64,000 nt of DNA from Enterobacter sp. JBIWA008 (GCF_019968765.1 NZ_CP074149.1:1860001-1924000); one strand, 5' to 3'. Numbered from the stretch's first letter, positions 41,882-56,435 are shown. Notes: a model not told the origin generated them from the sequence alone. Made by a program: numbers and translations.

Positions 41882-42835
41882 ATGTATACGAAGATTTTAG
41901 GTACCGGCAGCTATCTGCCAAAACAAGTGCGTACCAACGCCGATCTGGAAAAAATGGTAGATACGTCTGACGAGTGGATTGTCACGCGCACAGGTATCCG
42001 TGAACGTCGTATTGCCGCGCCAGACGAAACCGTGTCGACCATGGGTTACGAAGCCGCACAGCGTGCTATCGAAATGGCGGGCATTGATAAAGAACAGATT
42101 GGTTTGATCGTAGTCGCCACGACGTCTGCCACACATGCTTTCCCAAGCGCAGCGTGCCAGGTGCAAAACATGCTCGGCATTAAAGGCTGTCCGGCGTTTG
42201 ACGTCGCTGCAGCGTGTGCAGGCTTCACCTATGCACTGAGCGTTGCCGATCAGTACGTGAAATCCGGTGCCGTTAAATATGCGCTGGTGATCGGTGCTGA
42301 CGTGCTGGCGCGTACCTGCGATCCAACCGATCGTGGAACGATCATTATTTTTGGTGATGGTGCGGGTGCGGTGCTGCTGGGGCAGTCCGAAGAGCCGGGT
42401 ATCATCTCGACGCATCTGCATGCTGATGGCAGCTATGGCGAATTGTTGACTTTGCCTAATGCAGATCGCGTTAATCCGGACAACTCGATTTACCTGACTA
42501 TGGCAGGAAACGAGGTGTTCAAGGTGGCGGTGACCGAGCTTGCACACATCGTTGATGAAACGCTGGAAGCGAATAACCTTGAGCGTACCGCCCTCGATTG
42601 GCTGGTGCCGCATCAGGCGAACCTGCGTATCATCAGCGCAACCGCGAAAAAGCTGGGCATGTCGATGGATAACGTTGTCGTGACGCTCGATCGTCACGGC
42701 AACACCTCTGCGGCGTCGGTACCGTGCGCATTTGATGAAGCGGTACGCGATGGACGAATCAAACGGGGCCAGCTGGTCTTACTTGAAGCCTTCGGTGGCG
42801 GGTTCACCTGGGGTTCCGCGCTGGTTCGTTTCTAG
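41882..42835 (+). CDS. fabH: 3-oxoacyl-ACP synthase III FabH
   Basis: A 317-residue KAS III that condenses acetyl-CoA with malonyl-ACP to start type II fatty acid synthesis. Catalytic triad: Cys112 ([10 protein letters not shown]), His244 (VPHQANLRI) and Asn274 ([10 protein letters not shown]). Six bases after plsX. No good Shine-Dalgarno; coupling with plsX is likely. Confidence 0.98.
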   Translation: MYTKILGTGSYLPKQVRTNADLEKMVDTSDEWIVTRTGIRERRIAAPDETVSTMGYEAAQRAIEMAGIDKEQIGLIVVATTSATHAFPSAACQVQNMLGIKGCPAFDVAAACAGFTYALSVADQYVKSGAVKYALVIGADVLARTCDPTDRGTIIIFGDGAGAVLLGQSEEPGIISTHLHADGSYGELLTLPNADRVNPDNSIYLTMAGNEVFKVAVTELAHIVDETLEANNLERTALDWLVPHQANLRIISATAKKLGMSMDNVVVTLDRHGNTSAASVPCAFDEAVRDGRIKRGQLVLLEAFGGGFTWGSALVRF

Positions 42836-42850
42836 TATAAGGAATAAAAA

Positions 42851-43780
42851 ATGACGCAATTTGCTTTTGTGTTCCCGGGTCAGGGCTCTCAAACCGTTGG
42901 GATGTTGTCTGAAATGGCAGCACACTATCCGGTAATTGAAAAGACTTTCCGTGAAGCTTCTGATGCACTGGGTTATGATTTATGGACGCTGACCCAGCAG
43001 GGACCGGCTGAAGAACTGAACAAAACCTGGCAGACCCAGCCAGCGCTGCTGACCGCGTCCGTTGCGCTGTGGCGTGTCTGGCAGCAGCAGGGCGGTAAAG
43101 CGCCAGCGCTGCTCGCGGGTCACAGCCTGGGTGAATACTCTGCGCTGGTGTGTGCCGGCGTGATCGCGTTTGCTGACGCGGTACGTCTGGTTGAACTGCG
43201 CGGTAAATTCATGCAGGAAGCGGTGCCGGAAGGCACGGGCGGCATGTCTGCCATCATCGGTCTGGATGATGCTGCAATTGCAAAAGCGTGTGAAGAATCT
43301 GCTGAAGGCCAGGTTGTGTCTCCGGTAAACTTCAACTCGCCGGGCCAGGTGGTTATTGCCGGTCATAAAGAAGCGGTTGAACGTGCGGGGGCGGCCTGTA
43401 AAGCAGCGGGTGCTAAGCGTGCGCTGCCGCTGCCGGTCAGCGTGCCGTCTCACTGTGCGCTGATGAAGCCTGCTGCTGAGAAACTGGCGGTTGAGCTGGA
43501 AAAAATTACGTTTAACGCACCGACGATTTCCGTTGTGAACAACGTCGATGTGAAATGCGAAACCACGCCGGAAGCTATCCGTGACGCACTGGTTCGCCAG
43601 CTCTACAGCCCGGTACAGTGGACCAAAACCGTTGAGTTTATGGCCGCTCAGGGCGTTGAGCATCTGTATGAAGTCGGCCCAGGTAAAGTCCTCACCGGTC
43701 TGACAAAACGTATTGTTGACACCCTGACAGCCTCGGCGATTAACGAGCCGGAAGCGATGTCAGCGGCACTCTCGCAATAA
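42851..43780 (+). CDS. fabD: Malonyl-CoA:ACP transacylase FabD
   Basis: A 309-residue transacylase that makes malonyl-ACP. Catalytic Ser92 in GHSLGEYSA and His201 in VPSHCALM; FPGQGSQTVGM at residues 8-18 forms the oxyanion hole. AAGGAATAAAA precedes the ATG. Next gene 12 bases on. Confidence 0.98.
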   Translation: MTQFAFVFPGQGSQTVGMLSEMAAHYPVIEKTFREASDALGYDLWTLTQQGPAEELNKTWQTQPALLTASVALWRVWQQQGGKAPALLAGHSLGEYSALVCAGVIAFADAVRLVELRGKFMQEAVPEGTGGMSAIIGLDDAAIAKACEESAEGQVVSPVNFNSPGQVVIAGHKEAVERAGAACKAAGAKRALPLPVSVPSHCALMKPAAEKLAVELEKITFNAPTISVVNNVDVKCETTPEAIRDALVRQLYSPVQWTKTVEFMAAQGVEHLYEVGPGKVLTGLTKRIVDTLTASAINEPEAMSAALSQ

Positions 43781-43792
43781 AAGAGGAATACC

Positions 43793-44527
43793 ATGAGTTT
43801 TGAAGGAAAAATCGCCCTGGTCACTGGCGCAAGCCGCGGTATCGGGCGTGCAATTGCTGAAACACTGGTTGCGCGCGGCGCGAAGGTGATTGGTACAGCA
43901 ACCAGCGAGAATGGCGCTCAGGCCATCAGCGAGTATTTGGGTGCAAACGGTAAAGGTCTGGTACTGAATGTGACTGAACCTGCATCTATCGAATCTGTTC
44001 TGGAAAATATTCGCGCAGAGTTTGGCGAAGTGGATATTCTGGTAAACAATGCCGGGATCACTCGCGATAACCTGTTAATGCGAATGAAAGACGACGAGTG
44101 GAACGATATCATCGAAACCAACCTGTCATCTGTATTCCGTCTGTCAAAAGCGGTAATGCGCGCTATGATGAAAAAGCGTCATGGTCGTATTATCACTGTC
44201 GGTTCTGTGGTTGGTACCATGGGAAATGCTGGTCAGGCTAACTACGCTGCGGCGAAAGCAGGTCTGATTGGTTTCAGTAAGTCGCTGGCGCGTGAAGTTG
44301 CGTCCCGCGGTATTACGGTAAACGTTGTTGCTCCGGGCTTTATTGAAACGGACATGACGCGTGCGCTGACTGATGAGCAGCGTGCGGGTACGCTGGCGGC
44401 AGTTCCGGCGGGTCGTCTTGGCGACCCTAAAGAAATCGCCAGTGCGGTTGCATTTTTAGCCTCTGACGAAGCGGGTTACATCACTGGTGAGACCCTCCAC
44501 GTCAATGGCGGGATGTATATGGTTTAA
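43793..44527 (+). CDS. fabG: 3-oxoacyl-ACP reductase FabG
   Basis: A 244-residue SDR enzyme reducing 3-oxoacyl-ACP with NADPH. TGASRGIG (residues 11-18) binds the cofactor; catalytic Ser138, Tyr151 and Lys155 are in GSVVGTMGNAGQANYAAAK. Essential. AGAGGAATACC precedes the ATG. Confidence 0.98.
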   Translation: MSFEGKIALVTGASRGIGRAIAETLVARGAKVIGTATSENGAQAISEYLGANGKGLVLNVTEPASIESVLENIRAEFGEVDILVNNAGITRDNLLMRMKDDEWNDIIETNLSSVFRLSKAVMRAMMKKRHGRIITVGSVVGTMGNAGQANYAAAKAGLIGFSKSLAREVASRGITVNVVAPGFIETDMTRALTDEQRAGTLAAVPAGRLGDPKEIASAVAFLASDEAGYITGETLHVNGGMYMV

Positions 44528-44681
44528 CCACGATGAAAAATATTTGCGTTATTAGGGCGAATGGCCTCAAAATAACGTAAAATCGTGGTACGAACTGCCG
44601 GGATTTAGTTGCAAATTTTTCAACATTTTATACACTACGAAAACCATCGCGAAAGCGAGTTTTGATAGGAAATTTAAGAGT

Positions 44682-46252
<1,571 letters not shown>

Positions 46253-46274
46253 TCCTGACGTCCCTGTAGCATTA

Positions 46275-46304
46275 AAAAAGGTCCGCTTGCCGGGCCTTTT
46301 TTAT
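46275..46304. terminator. Terminator of fabF
   Basis: AAAAAAGGTCC / GGGCCTTTTTT arms around CGCTTGCC, with a T-run; lies about 25 bases beyond the stop. Confidence 0.85.
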
Positions 46305-46372
46305 TAAGCCTAATCTTCTTGTCGGCTGCATAACATCCTGCCAGACTAATTGCCAACGCATAAGGAGCCACC

Positions 46373-47182
46373 ATGTTTTTAATCAATGGCCTTGAGCAGG
46401 ACACGCTGCCTGCCAGCGACAGGGCGATACAGTTCGGTGATGGTTGCTTTACGACGGCGCGCATTCTGGACGGCGATATTTGCCTGATGGAGGCACACAT
46501 TCGGCGCCTGCAGCATGGATGCGAAAAGCTAATGATCCCCTTTACGCACTGGGACACGTTGCGTCAGGAAATGTGCCAGCTGGCAGCCGGGAAGGACAGC
46601 GGCGTACTTAAAGTCATCATCAGCCGCGGCAGTGGTGGCCGGGGTTACAGCGCTGCATCGTGCCTCAACCCTACGCGTATTCTCTCCGTTTCTGCTTATC
46701 CCGCGCATTATTCTCGCTGGCGAGAAGACGGCGTCACGCTGACGCTGAGCCCAGTACGACTGGGACGAAACCCGATGCTGGCCGGGCTTAAGCATCTCAA
46801 TCGCCTGGAGCAGGTGCTCATTCGTACTCATCTTGAACAGACGGACGCCGATGAGGCGCTGGTTCTTGACAGCGAAGGGTTCATTACGGAATGCTGTGCG
46901 GCTAATTTATTCTGGCGACAGGGGGGAGAAGTGTTCACCCCGTCGCTGGAGCACGCTGGCGTAAATGGGTTAATGCGTCAGTTTTGTCTGCAACAGCTGG
47001 CACGCTCTGGCTTTCGCGTTGTCGAAGTTAGCGCAGGAGAAGCCGCGCTACAGACTGCCGATGAAGTCATCATCTGCAATGCGCTGATGCCTGTTGTACC
47101 CGTCCGTGCGTATGGCCAGCAACGCTGGTCTTCGCGCAAACTGTTTCAGTTTTTAGCCCCAATATGTGAGCAAACCAGATAG
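46373..47182 (+). CDS. pabC: Aminodeoxychorismate lyase PabC
   Basis: A 269-residue PLP enzyme of fold type IV that turns 4-amino-4-deoxychorismate into 4-aminobenzoate and pyruvate, for folate. [15 protein letters not shown] at the N-terminus and the PLP lysine in [13 protein letters not shown] (Lys near residue 140) are visible; ECCAANLFW near 180 and GVNGLMRQ near 205 are conserved. Starts pabC-mltG-tmk-holB-ycfH. TAAGGAGCCACC precedes the ATG. Confidence 0.96.
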   Translation: MFLINGLEQDTLPASDRAIQFGDGCFTTARILDGDICLMEAHIRRLQHGCEKLMIPFTHWDTLRQEMCQLAAGKDSGVLKVIISRGSGGRGYSAASCLNPTRILSVSAYPAHYSRWREDGVTLTLSPVRLGRNPMLAGLKHLNRLEQVLIRTHLEQTDADEALVLDSEGFITECCAANLFWRQGGEVFTPSLEHAGVNGLMRQFCLQQLARSGFRVVEVSAGEAALQTADEVIICNALMPVVPVRAYGQQRWSSRKLFQFLAPICEQTR

Positions 47183-47184
47183 TC

Positions 47185-48207
47185 ATGAAAAAAATGTTGC
47201 GCTTTGTCCTTATCCTCATCGTTGCGCTGGGCATCGCTGGCGGAGCAGGCGTTTGGAAAGTTCGCCAGCTGGCGGACAGCAAGATCCTGGTTAAAGACGA
47301 AACGATCTTTACCCTGAAAGCGGGAACCGGCCGTCAGGCGCTGGGGGAACAGCTCTATGGCGACAAGATTATCAATCGTCCACGGGTATTCCAGTGGCTA
47401 TTGCGCGTGGAGCCTGAGCTGTCACATTTCAAAGCCGGTACCTATCGCTTTACGCCAGGAATGACCGTCAGGGAGATGCTGCAGCTGCTGGAAAGCGGTA
47501 AAGAAGCCCAGTTCCCCCTGCGGTTTGTGGAAGGGATGCGCCTGAGCGATTACCTCAAACAGCTGCGCGATGCGCCGTATATCAAACATACGTTAAAAGA
47601 CGATAGCTATCAGACGGTGGCAGAAGCGCTTAAGCTAGAACATCCGGAATGGGTGGAAGGCTGGTTCTGGCCAGACACCTGGATGTACACGGCAGGCACG
47701 ACCGATGTAGCCATCCTGAAGCGTGCGCACAAAAAAATGGTCGCCGCCGTGGATGCCGCCTGGGAAGGGCGAATGGAAGGGTTGCCTTACAGCGATCCGA
47801 ACCAGTTTGTGACCATGGCTTCGATCGTTGAGAAAGAGACGGCCGTCGCCGCTGAGCGCGATCGGGTGGCGTCAGTATTTATCAACCGTCTGCGCATCGG
47901 CATGCGTCTACAAACCGACCCTACCGTTATCTACGGCATGGGCGAGAGCTATACCGGCAAAATATCAAGAAAAGATCTGGAGACGCCAACGGCGTATAAT
48001 ACCTACGTGATTAGCGGTTTACCGCCGGGCCCGATCGCCACGCCGAGCGAAGCATCGCTCAAAGCCGCCGCGCATCCGGCTAAAACACCGTATCTCTATT
48101 TTGTGGCTGATGGAAAAGGGGGGCATACCTTTAACACCAACCTTGCCAGCCACAATCGCTCTGTTCAGGACTATCTGAAGGCACTTAAGGAAAAAAATGC
48201 GCAGTAA
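47185..48207 (+). CDS. mltG: Endolytic transglycosylase MltG
   Basis: A 340-residue single-pass inner-membrane enzyme (formerly yceG) that cuts nascent glycan strands and may set chain length. Membrane helix at residues 4-22; LysM-like part near 45-95; catalytic Glu in [25 protein letters not shown] (near residue 218). ATG two bases after the pabC stop; its 3' end overlaps tmk by 11 bases. Confidence 0.96.
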   Translation: MKKMLRFVLILIVALGIAGGAGVWKVRQLADSKILVKDETIFTLKAGTGRQALGEQLYGDKIINRPRVFQWLLRVEPELSHFKAGTYRFTPGMTVREMLQLLESGKEAQFPLRFVEGMRLSDYLKQLRDAPYIKHTLKDDSYQTVAEALKLEHPEWVEGWFWPDTWMYTAGTTDVAILKRAHKKMVAAVDAAWEGRMEGLPYSDPNQFVTMASIVEKETAVAAERDRVASVFINRLRIGMRLQTDPTVIYGMGESYTGKISRKDLETPTAYNTYVISGLPPGPIATPSEASLKAAAHPAKTPYLYFVADGKGGHTFNTNLASHNRSVQDYLKALKEKNAQ

Positions 48208-48838
48208 ATACATTGTCATTGAGGGACTCGAAGGGGCGGGTAAAACCACTGCCCGCAACGTGGTGGTGGATACGCTCAAAGCGCTTGGCGTGGCGGACAT
48301 GGTATTTACCCGCGAGCCGGGCGGTACGCAGCTGGCTGAAAAGCTACGCAGCCTGGTACTGGATATTAAATCCGTCGGCGACGAAGTTATCACTGACAAA
48401 GCCGAAGTGCTGATGTTCTACGCGGCGCGCGTTCAGCTGGTTGAGACGGTTATCAAACCCGCCCTGGCCGACGGCAAGTGGGTGATCGGCGACCGTCACG
48501 ATCTGTCGACTCAGGCTTATCAGGGCGGAGGGCGCGGTATTGACCAGACAATGCTGGCCACGCTGCGTAATGCCGTATTGGGTGATTTTCGCCCCGACCT
48601 GACGCTTTATCTGGATGTGACCCCGGAAGTGGGTCTCAAACGCGCCCGCGCGCGCGGCGACCTTGACCGCATTGAACAAGAGTCGTTTGATTTCTTTAAC
48701 CGCACCCGTGCGCGCTATCTTGAACTGGCCGCACAGGACAGCTCAATTTGTACCATCGATGCGACGCAGTCCCTGGACGACGTAACGCGCGACATTCAGC
48801 ATACCATTACGCAGTGGGTGCAGGAGCAGCAGGCATGA
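48197..48838 (+). CDS. tmk: Thymidylate kinase
   Basis: A 213-residue kinase making dTDP from dTMP. P-loop GLEGAGKTT (residues 10-18), [16 protein letters not shown] near residues 98-113 and the LID-region Arg cluster ([13 protein letters not shown]) of the type II bacterial enzyme. It overlaps mltG by 11 bases and holB by four; translation is coupled. Confidence 0.98.
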   Translation: MRSKYIVIEGLEGAGKTTARNVVVDTLKALGVADMVFTREPGGTQLAEKLRSLVLDIKSVGDEVITDKAEVLMFYAARVQLVETVIKPALADGKWVIGDRHDLSTQAYQGGGRGIDQTMLATLRNAVLGDFRPDLTLYLDVTPEVGLKRARARGDLDRIEQESFDFFNRTRARYLELAAQDSSICTIDATQSLDDVTRDIQHTITQWVQEQQA

Positions 48839-49839
48839 AATGGTATCCATGGTTGCGCCCACACTTTGAACAGCTGATCGGCAGCTATCAGGCGGGTCGG
48901 GGGCATCATGCGTTACTGATTCAGGCATTGCCAGGGATGGGGGATGAAGCACTGATTTACGCCATCACCCGTTTTCTGATGTGTCAGCAGCCCGAAGGGC
49001 ACAAGAGCTGTGGAAAATGCCGTGGCTGTCAGCTGATGCAGGCCGGCACGCATCCTGACTATTACACCCTTGAGCCTGAAAAGGGCAAAAGCGCGCTCGG
49101 TATTGATGCAGTGCGTGAAGTCGGCGAAAAATTGTATGAACACGCGCGACTGGGCGGCGCTAAAGTGGTCTGGCTTAAAGACGCCACGCTGCTGACCGAG
49201 GCTGCTGCTAACGCTCTGCTGAAAACCCTGGAAGAGCCGCCGATAAAAACGTGGTTTTTCCTCTCATGCCGCGACCCGGGGCGATTACTGGCGACGCTGC
49301 GCAGCCGTTGTCGTCTTCATCACCTTGCGGTACCTCAGGAATCGTGGGCGCTGAGCTGGCTTGAGCGTGAGGTGACAACGTCACCTGAGAGCGCGCTGAC
49401 CGCCTTGCGCCTGAGCAGCGGTGCGCCTGCTGCTGCGCTGGCATTACTGCAGCCTGACGTCTGGTCTGAGCGTGAAACGCTCTGCCGCGCCCTGGATGCC
49501 TCACTGAACAGTCACGACTGGCTAAGTTTACTCCCTGCGCTTAACAGCGATCGGGCCGTTGAGCGTTTGCACTGGCTTGCCTCCTTGCTGCTGGATGCGC
49601 TCAAAATCCAGCAAGGTGCAACGCTTCTGACCAACCCGGATGCGTGGCCACTGGTGAATACGCTGGCGAACCGCCTCTCAGGGAAGATACTTCACGCGAT
49701 GCTCCATGAAATTTGCCAGAGTCGTGAACAGCTTTTAACCGTGACGGGTCTTAATCGCGAGCTTTTACTGACCGACCAGTTACTGCGTATCGAACATTAC
49801 CTGCAACCGGGCGTCACACCGCCTGTTTCCCATCTCTGA
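48835..49839 (+). CDS. holB: DNA polymerase III delta prime subunit HolB
   Basis: A 334-residue clamp-loader subunit of the AAA+ fold. Zinc module Cys50, Cys59, Cys62, Cys65 (CGKCRGC). P-loop is degenerate ([10 protein letters not shown]) as expected, since this subunit does not bind ATP; the SRC arginine finger is in [10 protein letters not shown]. The start at 48835 (MKWYPWLRP) overlaps the tmk stop in ATGA. The middle is less like E. coli than the ends. Confidence 0.96.
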   Translation: MKWYPWLRPHFEQLIGSYQAGRGHHALLIQALPGMGDEALIYAITRFLMCQQPEGHKSCGKCRGCQLMQAGTHPDYYTLEPEKGKSALGIDAVREVGEKLYEHARLGGAKVVWLKDATLLTEAAANALLKTLEEPPIKTWFFLSCRDPGRLLATLRSRCRLHHLAVPQESWALSWLEREVTTSPESALTALRLSSGAPAAALALLQPDVWSERETLCRALDASLNSHDWLSLLPALNSDRAVERLHWLASLLLDALKIQQGATLLTNPDAWPLVNTLANRLSGKILHAMLHEICQSREQLLTVTGLNRELLLTDQLLRIEHYLQPGVTPPVSHL

Positions 49840-49849
49840 GAGAGACATT

Positions 49850-50644
49850 ATGTTTTTAGTCGACTCACACTGCCATCTTGATGGCCTGGATTATCAATCC
49901 CTGCATAAAAACGTGGATGACGTGCTGGCAAAAGCCGCTGCCCGCGATGTGAAATTCTGTCTTGCTGTGGCGACGACGCTGCCGGGCTACCGCTCCATGC
50001 GTGAGCTGGTAGGCATTCGCGATAACGTGGTTTTCTCCTGCGGCGTGCACCCGTTGAATCAGGACGAGGCTTACGACGTTGAGGATCTGCGCCGGCTGGC
50101 AGCAGAAGAGGGCGTGGTGGCGATGGGCGAGACCGGGCTGGACTATTTTTACACGCCGGAAACTAAGCCTCGCCAACAGGAGTCGTTCCGCAACCATATT
50201 CGCATTGGCCGGGAACTGAACAAACCGGTTATCGTCCATACCCGCGATGCGCGTGCGGATACGCTGGCGATCCTCCGGGAAGAAAACGTGACGGATTGCG
50301 GTGGCGTACTACACTGTTTTACAGAAGACAGAGAAACGGCGGGTAAACTGCTTGATTTGGGGTTTTATATCTCGTTTTCTGGGATCGTGACGTTCCGTAA
50401 CGCTGACCAGCTCCGTGATGCTGCACGTTATGTTCCGCTCGATCGCATTCTGGTAGAGACGGATTCTCCGTACCTGGCACCGGTTCCGCATCGCGGTAAA
50501 GAGAACCAGCCCGCGATGACGCGAGATGTAGCTGAGTACATGGCCGTACTAAAGGGTGTCAGCATCGATGAGCTGGCCCGCGTGACGACGGAAAACTTTT
50601 CCACGCTGTTCCATATCGACCCCGCCCGCCTGCAATCTGTTTGA
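49850..50644 (+). CDS. ycfH: TatD-family metal-dependent hydrolase YcfH
   Basis: A 264-residue predicted metal-dependent nuclease or hydrolase, TIM-barrel of the TatD type. Metal ligands: His7 and His9 (DSHCHLDG), Glu near 94 (GETGLDYFY), HTRDA near 129, HCFTE near 154 and [15 protein letters not shown] near 205. Last gene of the run. E. coli relatives cleave DNA 3' ends; the exact role of YcfH is unsettled. Confidence 0.95.
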   Translation: MFLVDSHCHLDGLDYQSLHKNVDDVLAKAAARDVKFCLAVATTLPGYRSMRELVGIRDNVVFSCGVHPLNQDEAYDVEDLRRLAAEEGVVAMGETGLDYFYTPETKPRQQESFRNHIRIGRELNKPVIVHTRDARADTLAILREENVTDCGGVLHCFTEDRETAGKLLDLGFYISFSGIVTFRNADQLRDAARYVPLDRILVETDSPYLAPVPHRGKENQPAMTRDVAEYMAVLKGVSIDELARVTTENFSTLFHIDPARLQSV

Positions 50645-50694
50645 TACACCTGTTTTTTTTAGGCTCGTAATTAATAAGTAAAGCGAGTAAAGTT

Positions 50695-50716
50695 CACCGC
50701 CTCATTTGGGGCGGTG
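50695..50716 (+). terminator. Probable terminator hairpin after ycfH
   Basis: CACCGCC (50695-50701) and GGCGGTG (50710-50716) form a stem with an eight-base loop; only a weak T stretch follows. Confidence 0.45.
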
Positions 50717-50789
50717 AGGGTGTTTATAGACACATCCGGACATGATTTTTGTAAATAACTGAAAGTTTTTCGACCGCCTTAAGCTGAAA

Positions 50790-50850
50790 CGTGATAGCCG
50801 TCAAACAAACTCAGAGGGAATTATTTTACTCTGTGTAATAAATAAAGGGC
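50790..50850 (+). promoter_or_regulatory. ptsG control region: CRP site, promoter and Mlc operator
   Basis: CGTGATAGCCGTCAAA (50790-50805) is the known ptsG CRP site in its usual place. TTATTTTACTCTGTGTAATAAATA (about 50822-50845, with -10 TGTAAT) is the E. coli ptsG promoter with overlapping Mlc operator, kept base for base as far as I recall it. Confidence 0.75.
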
Positions 50851-50913
50851 GCTTAGATGTCCTGTCCACGGCACGGTACTCCCCCCGGGCCAATGCGTGA
50901 AAGCGTAAAAAAA

Positions 50914-50931
50914 GCACAAATACTCAGGAGC
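50914..50931 (+). promoter_or_regulatory. SgrS small-RNA target over the ptsG ribosome site
   Basis: GCACAAATACTCAGGAGC has the TACTCAGGAG core paired by SgrS in E. coli, which covers the Shine-Dalgarno and causes RNase E-dependent decay. Two bases upstream of the core (AA for CC) differ from K-12. SgrS itself is not in this window. Confidence 0.65.
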
Positions 50932-50941
50932 ACTCTCAATT

Positions 50942-52375
50942 ATGTTTAAGAATGCATTTGCTAACCTGCAAAAGGTCGGTAAATCGCTGATGCTGCCAGT
51001 ATCCGTACTGCCTATCGCAGGTATCCTGCTGGGTGTCGGTTCTGCTAACTTCAGCTGGCTGCCAGCCGTAGTGTCCCACGTGATGGCCGAAGCAGGCGGT
51101 TCTGTCTTTGCTAACATGCCACTGATCTTCGCGATCGGTGTGGCTCTGGGCTTCACCAATAACGACGGCGTTTCTGCGCTGGCTGCAGTGGTTGCCTACG
51201 GCATCATGGTGAAAACCATGGCTGTGGTTGCGCCGCTGGTTCTGCATTTACCGGCAGAAGAGATCGCCGCGAAACACCTGGCGGACACCGGTGTTCTGGG
51301 CGGTATCATCTCCGGTGCGATTGCAGCGTATATGTTCAACCGCTTCTATCGCATCAAGCTGCCTGAGTATCTGGGCTTCTTCGCGGGCAAGCGTTTCGTT
51401 CCGATCATCTCTGGTCTGGCAGCGATTTTCACTGGCGTGATCCTGTCCTTCATCTGGCCACCAATCGGCTCTGCTATCCAGACCTTCTCACAGTGGGCGG
51501 CTTACCAGAACCCGGTTGTGGCGTTTGGTATTTACGGCTTCATCGAGCGTTGCCTGGTGCCATTCGGTCTGCACCACATCTGGAACGTTCCATTCCAGAT
51601 GCAGATTGGTGAATTCACCAACGCAGCAGGCCAGGTATTCCACGGCGATATCCCACGTTATATGGCGGGTGACCCAACTGCAGGTAAACTGTCTGGTGGC
51701 TTCCTGTTCAAAATGTACGGTCTGCCAGCAGCGGCGATTGCTATCTGGCACTCTGCTAAGCCAGAGAACCGTGCAAAAGTGGGCGGTATCATGATCTCCG
51801 CAGCGTTGACCTCGTTCCTGACCGGTATCACCGAGCCGATCGAGTTCTCCTTCATGTTCGTTGCGCCGATCCTGTACGTTATCCACGCGATTCTGGCGGG
51901 CCTGGCGTTCCCAATCTGTATCCTGCTGGGTATGCGTGACGGCACGTCCTTCTCTCACGGTTTGATCGACTTCATCGTTCTGTCCGGTAACAGCAGCAAA
52001 CTGTGGCTGTTCCCAATCGTGGGTGCGTGCTATGCCGTTGTTTACTACACCATCTTCCGCGTGCTGATTAAAGCACTGGACCTGAAAACTCCGGGTCGTG
52101 AAGATGCAACAGAAGACACCAAAGCTGGCGCTACCAGCGAAATGGCTCCGGCACTGGTCGCAGCGTTCGGCGGTAAAGAGAACATCACTAACCTGGACGC
52201 GTGCATCACTCGTCTGCGTGTGAGCGTTGCCGACGTAGCGAAAGTAGACCAGCCGGGTCTGAAAAAACTGGGCGCAGCGGGCGTAGTTGTTGCAGGTTCT
52301 GGTGTACAGGCAATCTTCGGTACCAAATCCGATAACCTGAAAACCGAAATGGATGAGTACATCCGCAGCAACTAA
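50942..52375 (+). CDS. ptsG: Glucose-specific PTS enzyme IICB
   Basis: A 477-residue glucose permease/phosphotransferase. The IIC domain (residues 1 to about 385) spans the membrane with some ten helices; the conserved [13 protein letters not shown] is near 290-305. A linker leads to the IIB domain, whose phosphocysteine is in [13 protein letters not shown] near residue 420. Length and sequence equal those of E. coli. It takes phosphate from Crr (EIIA-Glc). SD AGGAG is 11 bases upstream of the ATG. fhuE, its K-12 neighbour, is missing here. Confidence 0.98.
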   Translation: MFKNAFANLQKVGKSLMLPVSVLPIAGILLGVGSANFSWLPAVVSHVMAEAGGSVFANMPLIFAIGVALGFTNNDGVSALAAVVAYGIMVKTMAVVAPLVLHLPAEEIAAKHLADTGVLGGIISGAIAAYMFNRFYRIKLPEYLGFFAGKRFVPIISGLAAIFTGVILSFIWPPIGSAIQTFSQWAAYQNPVVAFGIYGFIERCLVPFGLHHIWNVPFQMQIGEFTNAAGQVFHGDIPRYMAGDPTAGKLSGGFLFKMYGLPAAAIAIWHSAKPENRAKVGGIMISAALTSFLTGITEPIEFSFMFVAPILYVIHAILAGLAFPICILLGMRDGTSFSHGLIDFIVLSGNSSKLWLFPIVGACYAVVYYTIFRVLIKALDLKTPGREDATEDTKAGATSEMAPALVAAFGGKENITNLDACITRLRVSVADVAKVDQPGLKKLGAAGVVVAGSGVQAIFGTKSDNLKTEMDEYIRSN

Positions 52376-52394
52376 GTTGTGACCTGGGGAGACT

Positions 52395-52421
52395 AAGGCA
52401 GCCGAATGGCTGCCTTTTTTA
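52395..52421 (+). terminator. Terminator of ptsG
   Basis: AAGGCAGCC (52395-52403), GAAT, GGCTGCCTT (52408-52416), six Ts in all on the right. Confidence 0.93.
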
Positions 52422-52622
52422 TTTGTGTCGTAAAAAGCGCCACTGAGACGCGAGAGCGGTCACTCTTCACTCAGCTGATGAACATTCAGGAAAGAAATCG
52501 AGGGAGGAGGTTGAAAGGACAGGAGAAACTCGCTCATACTCTTGAATTGTGTCACACACCGATCCCGGGAGTGTGTTTACAGCGGACGCATTGCGCCAGA
52601 TTAAACAAAAAAGGAAAAGGTC

Positions 52623-52982
52623 ATGGCTGAAGAAACGATTTTCAGTAAAATTATCCGCCGCGAAATTCCGTCGGATATCGTCTATCAGGATGAACTGGTG
52701 ACGGCTTTCCGGGACATTTCCCCTCAGGCCCCGACGCACATCCTTATCATTCCCAATATTCTGATTCCGACTGTAAACGACGTAAAAACCGAGCATGAAG
52801 TGGCGTTAGGTCGTATGCTGACGGTGGCCGCGAAAATCGCTGAACAGGAAGGGATTGCAGAAGACGGTTACCGTCTGATCATGAACTGCAACCGTCATGG
52901 TGGACAGGAAGTTTATCATATTCACATGCATCTGCTGGGCGGACGTCCTCTGGGGCCGATGCTGGCACATAAAGGTCTATGA
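52623..52982 (+). CDS. hinT: HIT-family purine nucleoside phosphoramidase HinT
   Basis: A 119-residue hydrolase of AMP-lysine/phosphoramidates; also needed for D-alanine dehydrogenase activity in E. coli. The histidine triad is HIHMHLL (His99, His101, His103). The C-terminus [14 protein letters not shown] equals E. coli. AAAGG precedes the ATG. The 247 bases between ptsG and hinT carry its promoter; no gene there. Starts hinT-ycfL-lpoB-thiK-nagZ. Confidence 0.97.
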   Translation: MAEETIFSKIIRREIPSDIVYQDELVTAFRDISPQAPTHILIIPNILIPTVNDVKTEHEVALGRMLTVAAKIAEQEGIAEDGYRLIMNCNRHGGQEVYHIHMHLLGGRPLGPMLAHKGL

Positions 52983-52983
52983 C

Positions 52984-53358
52984 ATGCTTAAAGGGCGTAT
53001 TGCAGCGCTGGTAATGACGATGATGATTGTGGGGTGCAGCTCGCGCCCGGCGATCCCGGTGAATGATGAACAGACGCTGGTGATGGAATCCTCCGTGCTT
53101 GCCGCGGGCATCACGGCGCAACAGCCGGCGTTGACCATCAGTGAAATAAACTCATCTGCCTCCTCTACGCTCTTTAATGAAAGACATGAACCCGTGACGG
53201 TCCACTACCGTTTTTTCTGGTATGACGTAAGAGGTCTTGAAATGCATCCGCTGGAGGCGCCGCGCAGCGTCACCATTCCGGCCAGGTCGTCGGTAACGCT
53301 CTATGGCAGCGCCAACTATCTGGGTGCGCATAAGGTGAGACTTTATCTTTATCTCTGA
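52984..53358 (+). CDS. ycfL: Lipoprotein YcfL
   Basis: A 124-residue lipoprotein: signal peptide and lipobox MIVGC (Cys18), then a DUF1425 domain with VHYRFFWYDVRGLEM and ITIPARSSV-like strand pattern. Function unknown; in E. coli it is linked to lpoB. ATG at 52984 is one base after the hinT stop; the open frame upstream lies in hinT. Confidence 0.93.
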   Translation: MLKGRIAALVMTMMIVGCSSRPAIPVNDEQTLVMESSVLAAGITAQQPALTISEINSSASSTLFNERHEPVTVHYRFFWYDVRGLEMHPLEAPRSVTIPARSSVTLYGSANYLGAHKVRLYLYL

Positions 53359-53368
53359 GGGGTGAACC

Positions 53369-53996
53369 TTGATTAAAAATTTGAGCCGCTATGCGCTCGT
53401 TACAGCTTTCGCTCTGTTTCTTGCAGGGTGTGTGACTCGAACTGAACAGCCTGCGCCTGTGGAAGAGGCTAAACCGGGTACTGAACAGCCGACACCGCCA
53501 ACGCAGCAGCAGCCAACCGTGCCGTCTGTACCGTCTATTCCGGCGCAGCCAGGCCCGATTGAACATCCGGACCAGACGTCACAGCCCACGCCGCGCGTGC
53601 GCCATTACGACTGGAACGGGGCAATGCAGCCGATGGTAGGCAAAATGCTGCAGGCGCAGGGCGTGACGGCGGGCAGCGTGTTGCTGGTCGACAGCGTGAA
53701 CAACCGTACCAACGGTTCGCTGAACGCGGGTGAAGCGACGGAAACCCTGCGCAATGCTCTGGCTAACAACGGCAAGTTTACGCTGGTCTCGGCTCAGCAG
53801 CTCGCGGTAGCTAAACAGCAGCTGGGCCTCTCGCCGCAGGATAGCCTCGGCACACGCAGCAAGGCGATCGGCATCGCCCGTAACGTTGGCGCACAGTATG
53901 TGCTTTACTCTAACGCCACCGGTAACGTGAATACCCCAGCCCTGCAGATGCAGCTGATGCTGGTTCAGACAGGCGAAATTATCTGGTCAGGTAAAG

Positions 53997-54016
<20 letters not shown>
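53369..54016 (+). CDS. lpoB: Outer-membrane lipoprotein LpoB, activator of PBP1B
   Basis: A 215-residue lipoprotein that reaches across the periplasm to bind PBP1B and switch on peptidoglycan synthesis. Lipobox LAGC (Cys21); a Pro/Gln/Thr-rich flexible linker (residues about 25-72); then the folded domain ([14 protein letters not shown] ... [10 protein letters not shown]). The start is TTG at 53369, supported by GAGGGG seven bases upstream. Overlaps thiK by 20 bases. Confidence 0.95.
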
Positions 54017-55858
<1,842 letters not shown>

Positions 55859-55892
55859 ACCCTCCCGGAAGGCGTAGCGTGGTGAGAAGACG

Positions 55893-56435
55893 ATGATCAT
55901 CTATTTACACGGTTTTGACTCTAACAGTCCTGGTAATCATGAGAAGGTGCTGCAGCTGCAGTTTATCGATCCGGATGTGCGGTTGATCAGCTATAGCACG
56001 CGCCATCCGAAGCATGATATGCAGCATCTGCTCAAAGAGGTGGACAAGATGTTGCAGCTCAACGTCGACGATCGACCGCTGATTTGCGGCGTGGGGCTGG
56101 GCGGCTACTGGGCGGAGCGGATTGGCTTCCTGTGCGATATCCGCCAGGTGGTATTCAATCCCAACCTTTTTCCGAACGAAAACATGGAAGGCAAAATCGA
56201 CCGCCCGGAAGAGTATGTCGATATAGCGACCAAGTGCGTCAGCAATTTTCGGGAGAAAAACCGCGACCGCTGTCTGGTGATCCTGTCGCGTAACGATGAG
56301 GCGCTCAACAGCCACCGGGCTGCAGAACTTCTGCATCATTACTATGAGATCGTCTGGGACGAAGAACAGACCCATAAGTTCAAAAACATCTCCCCGCATC
56401 TGCAGCGCATCAAAGCCTTTAAAACGCTCGGTTAA
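55893..56435 (+). CDS. ycfP: UPF0227 alpha/beta-hydrolase-like protein YcfP
   Basis: A 180-residue protein of the esterase-like UPF0227 family. [15 protein letters not shown] at the N-terminus forms the oxyanion strand; the nucleophile elbow position reads GVGLGG, i.e. no Ser, so it is probably not an active esterase of the classical type. Function unknown. 34 bases after nagZ. Confidence 0.94.
   Translation: MIIYLHGFDSNSPGNHEKVLQLQFIDPDVRLISYSTRHPKHDMQHLLKEVDKMLQLNVDDRPLICGVGLGGYWAERIGFLCDIRQVVFNPNLFPNENMEGKIDRPEEYVDIATKCVSNFREKNRDRCLVILSRNDEALNSHRAAELLHHYYEIVWDEEQTHKFKNISPHLQRIKAFKTLG

Noticed and set aside
52376..52622. Remnant of fhuE between ptsG and hinT
   Set aside because: Only a terminator and a promoter-length gap are present; no fhuE-like coding pieces are visible on either strand.
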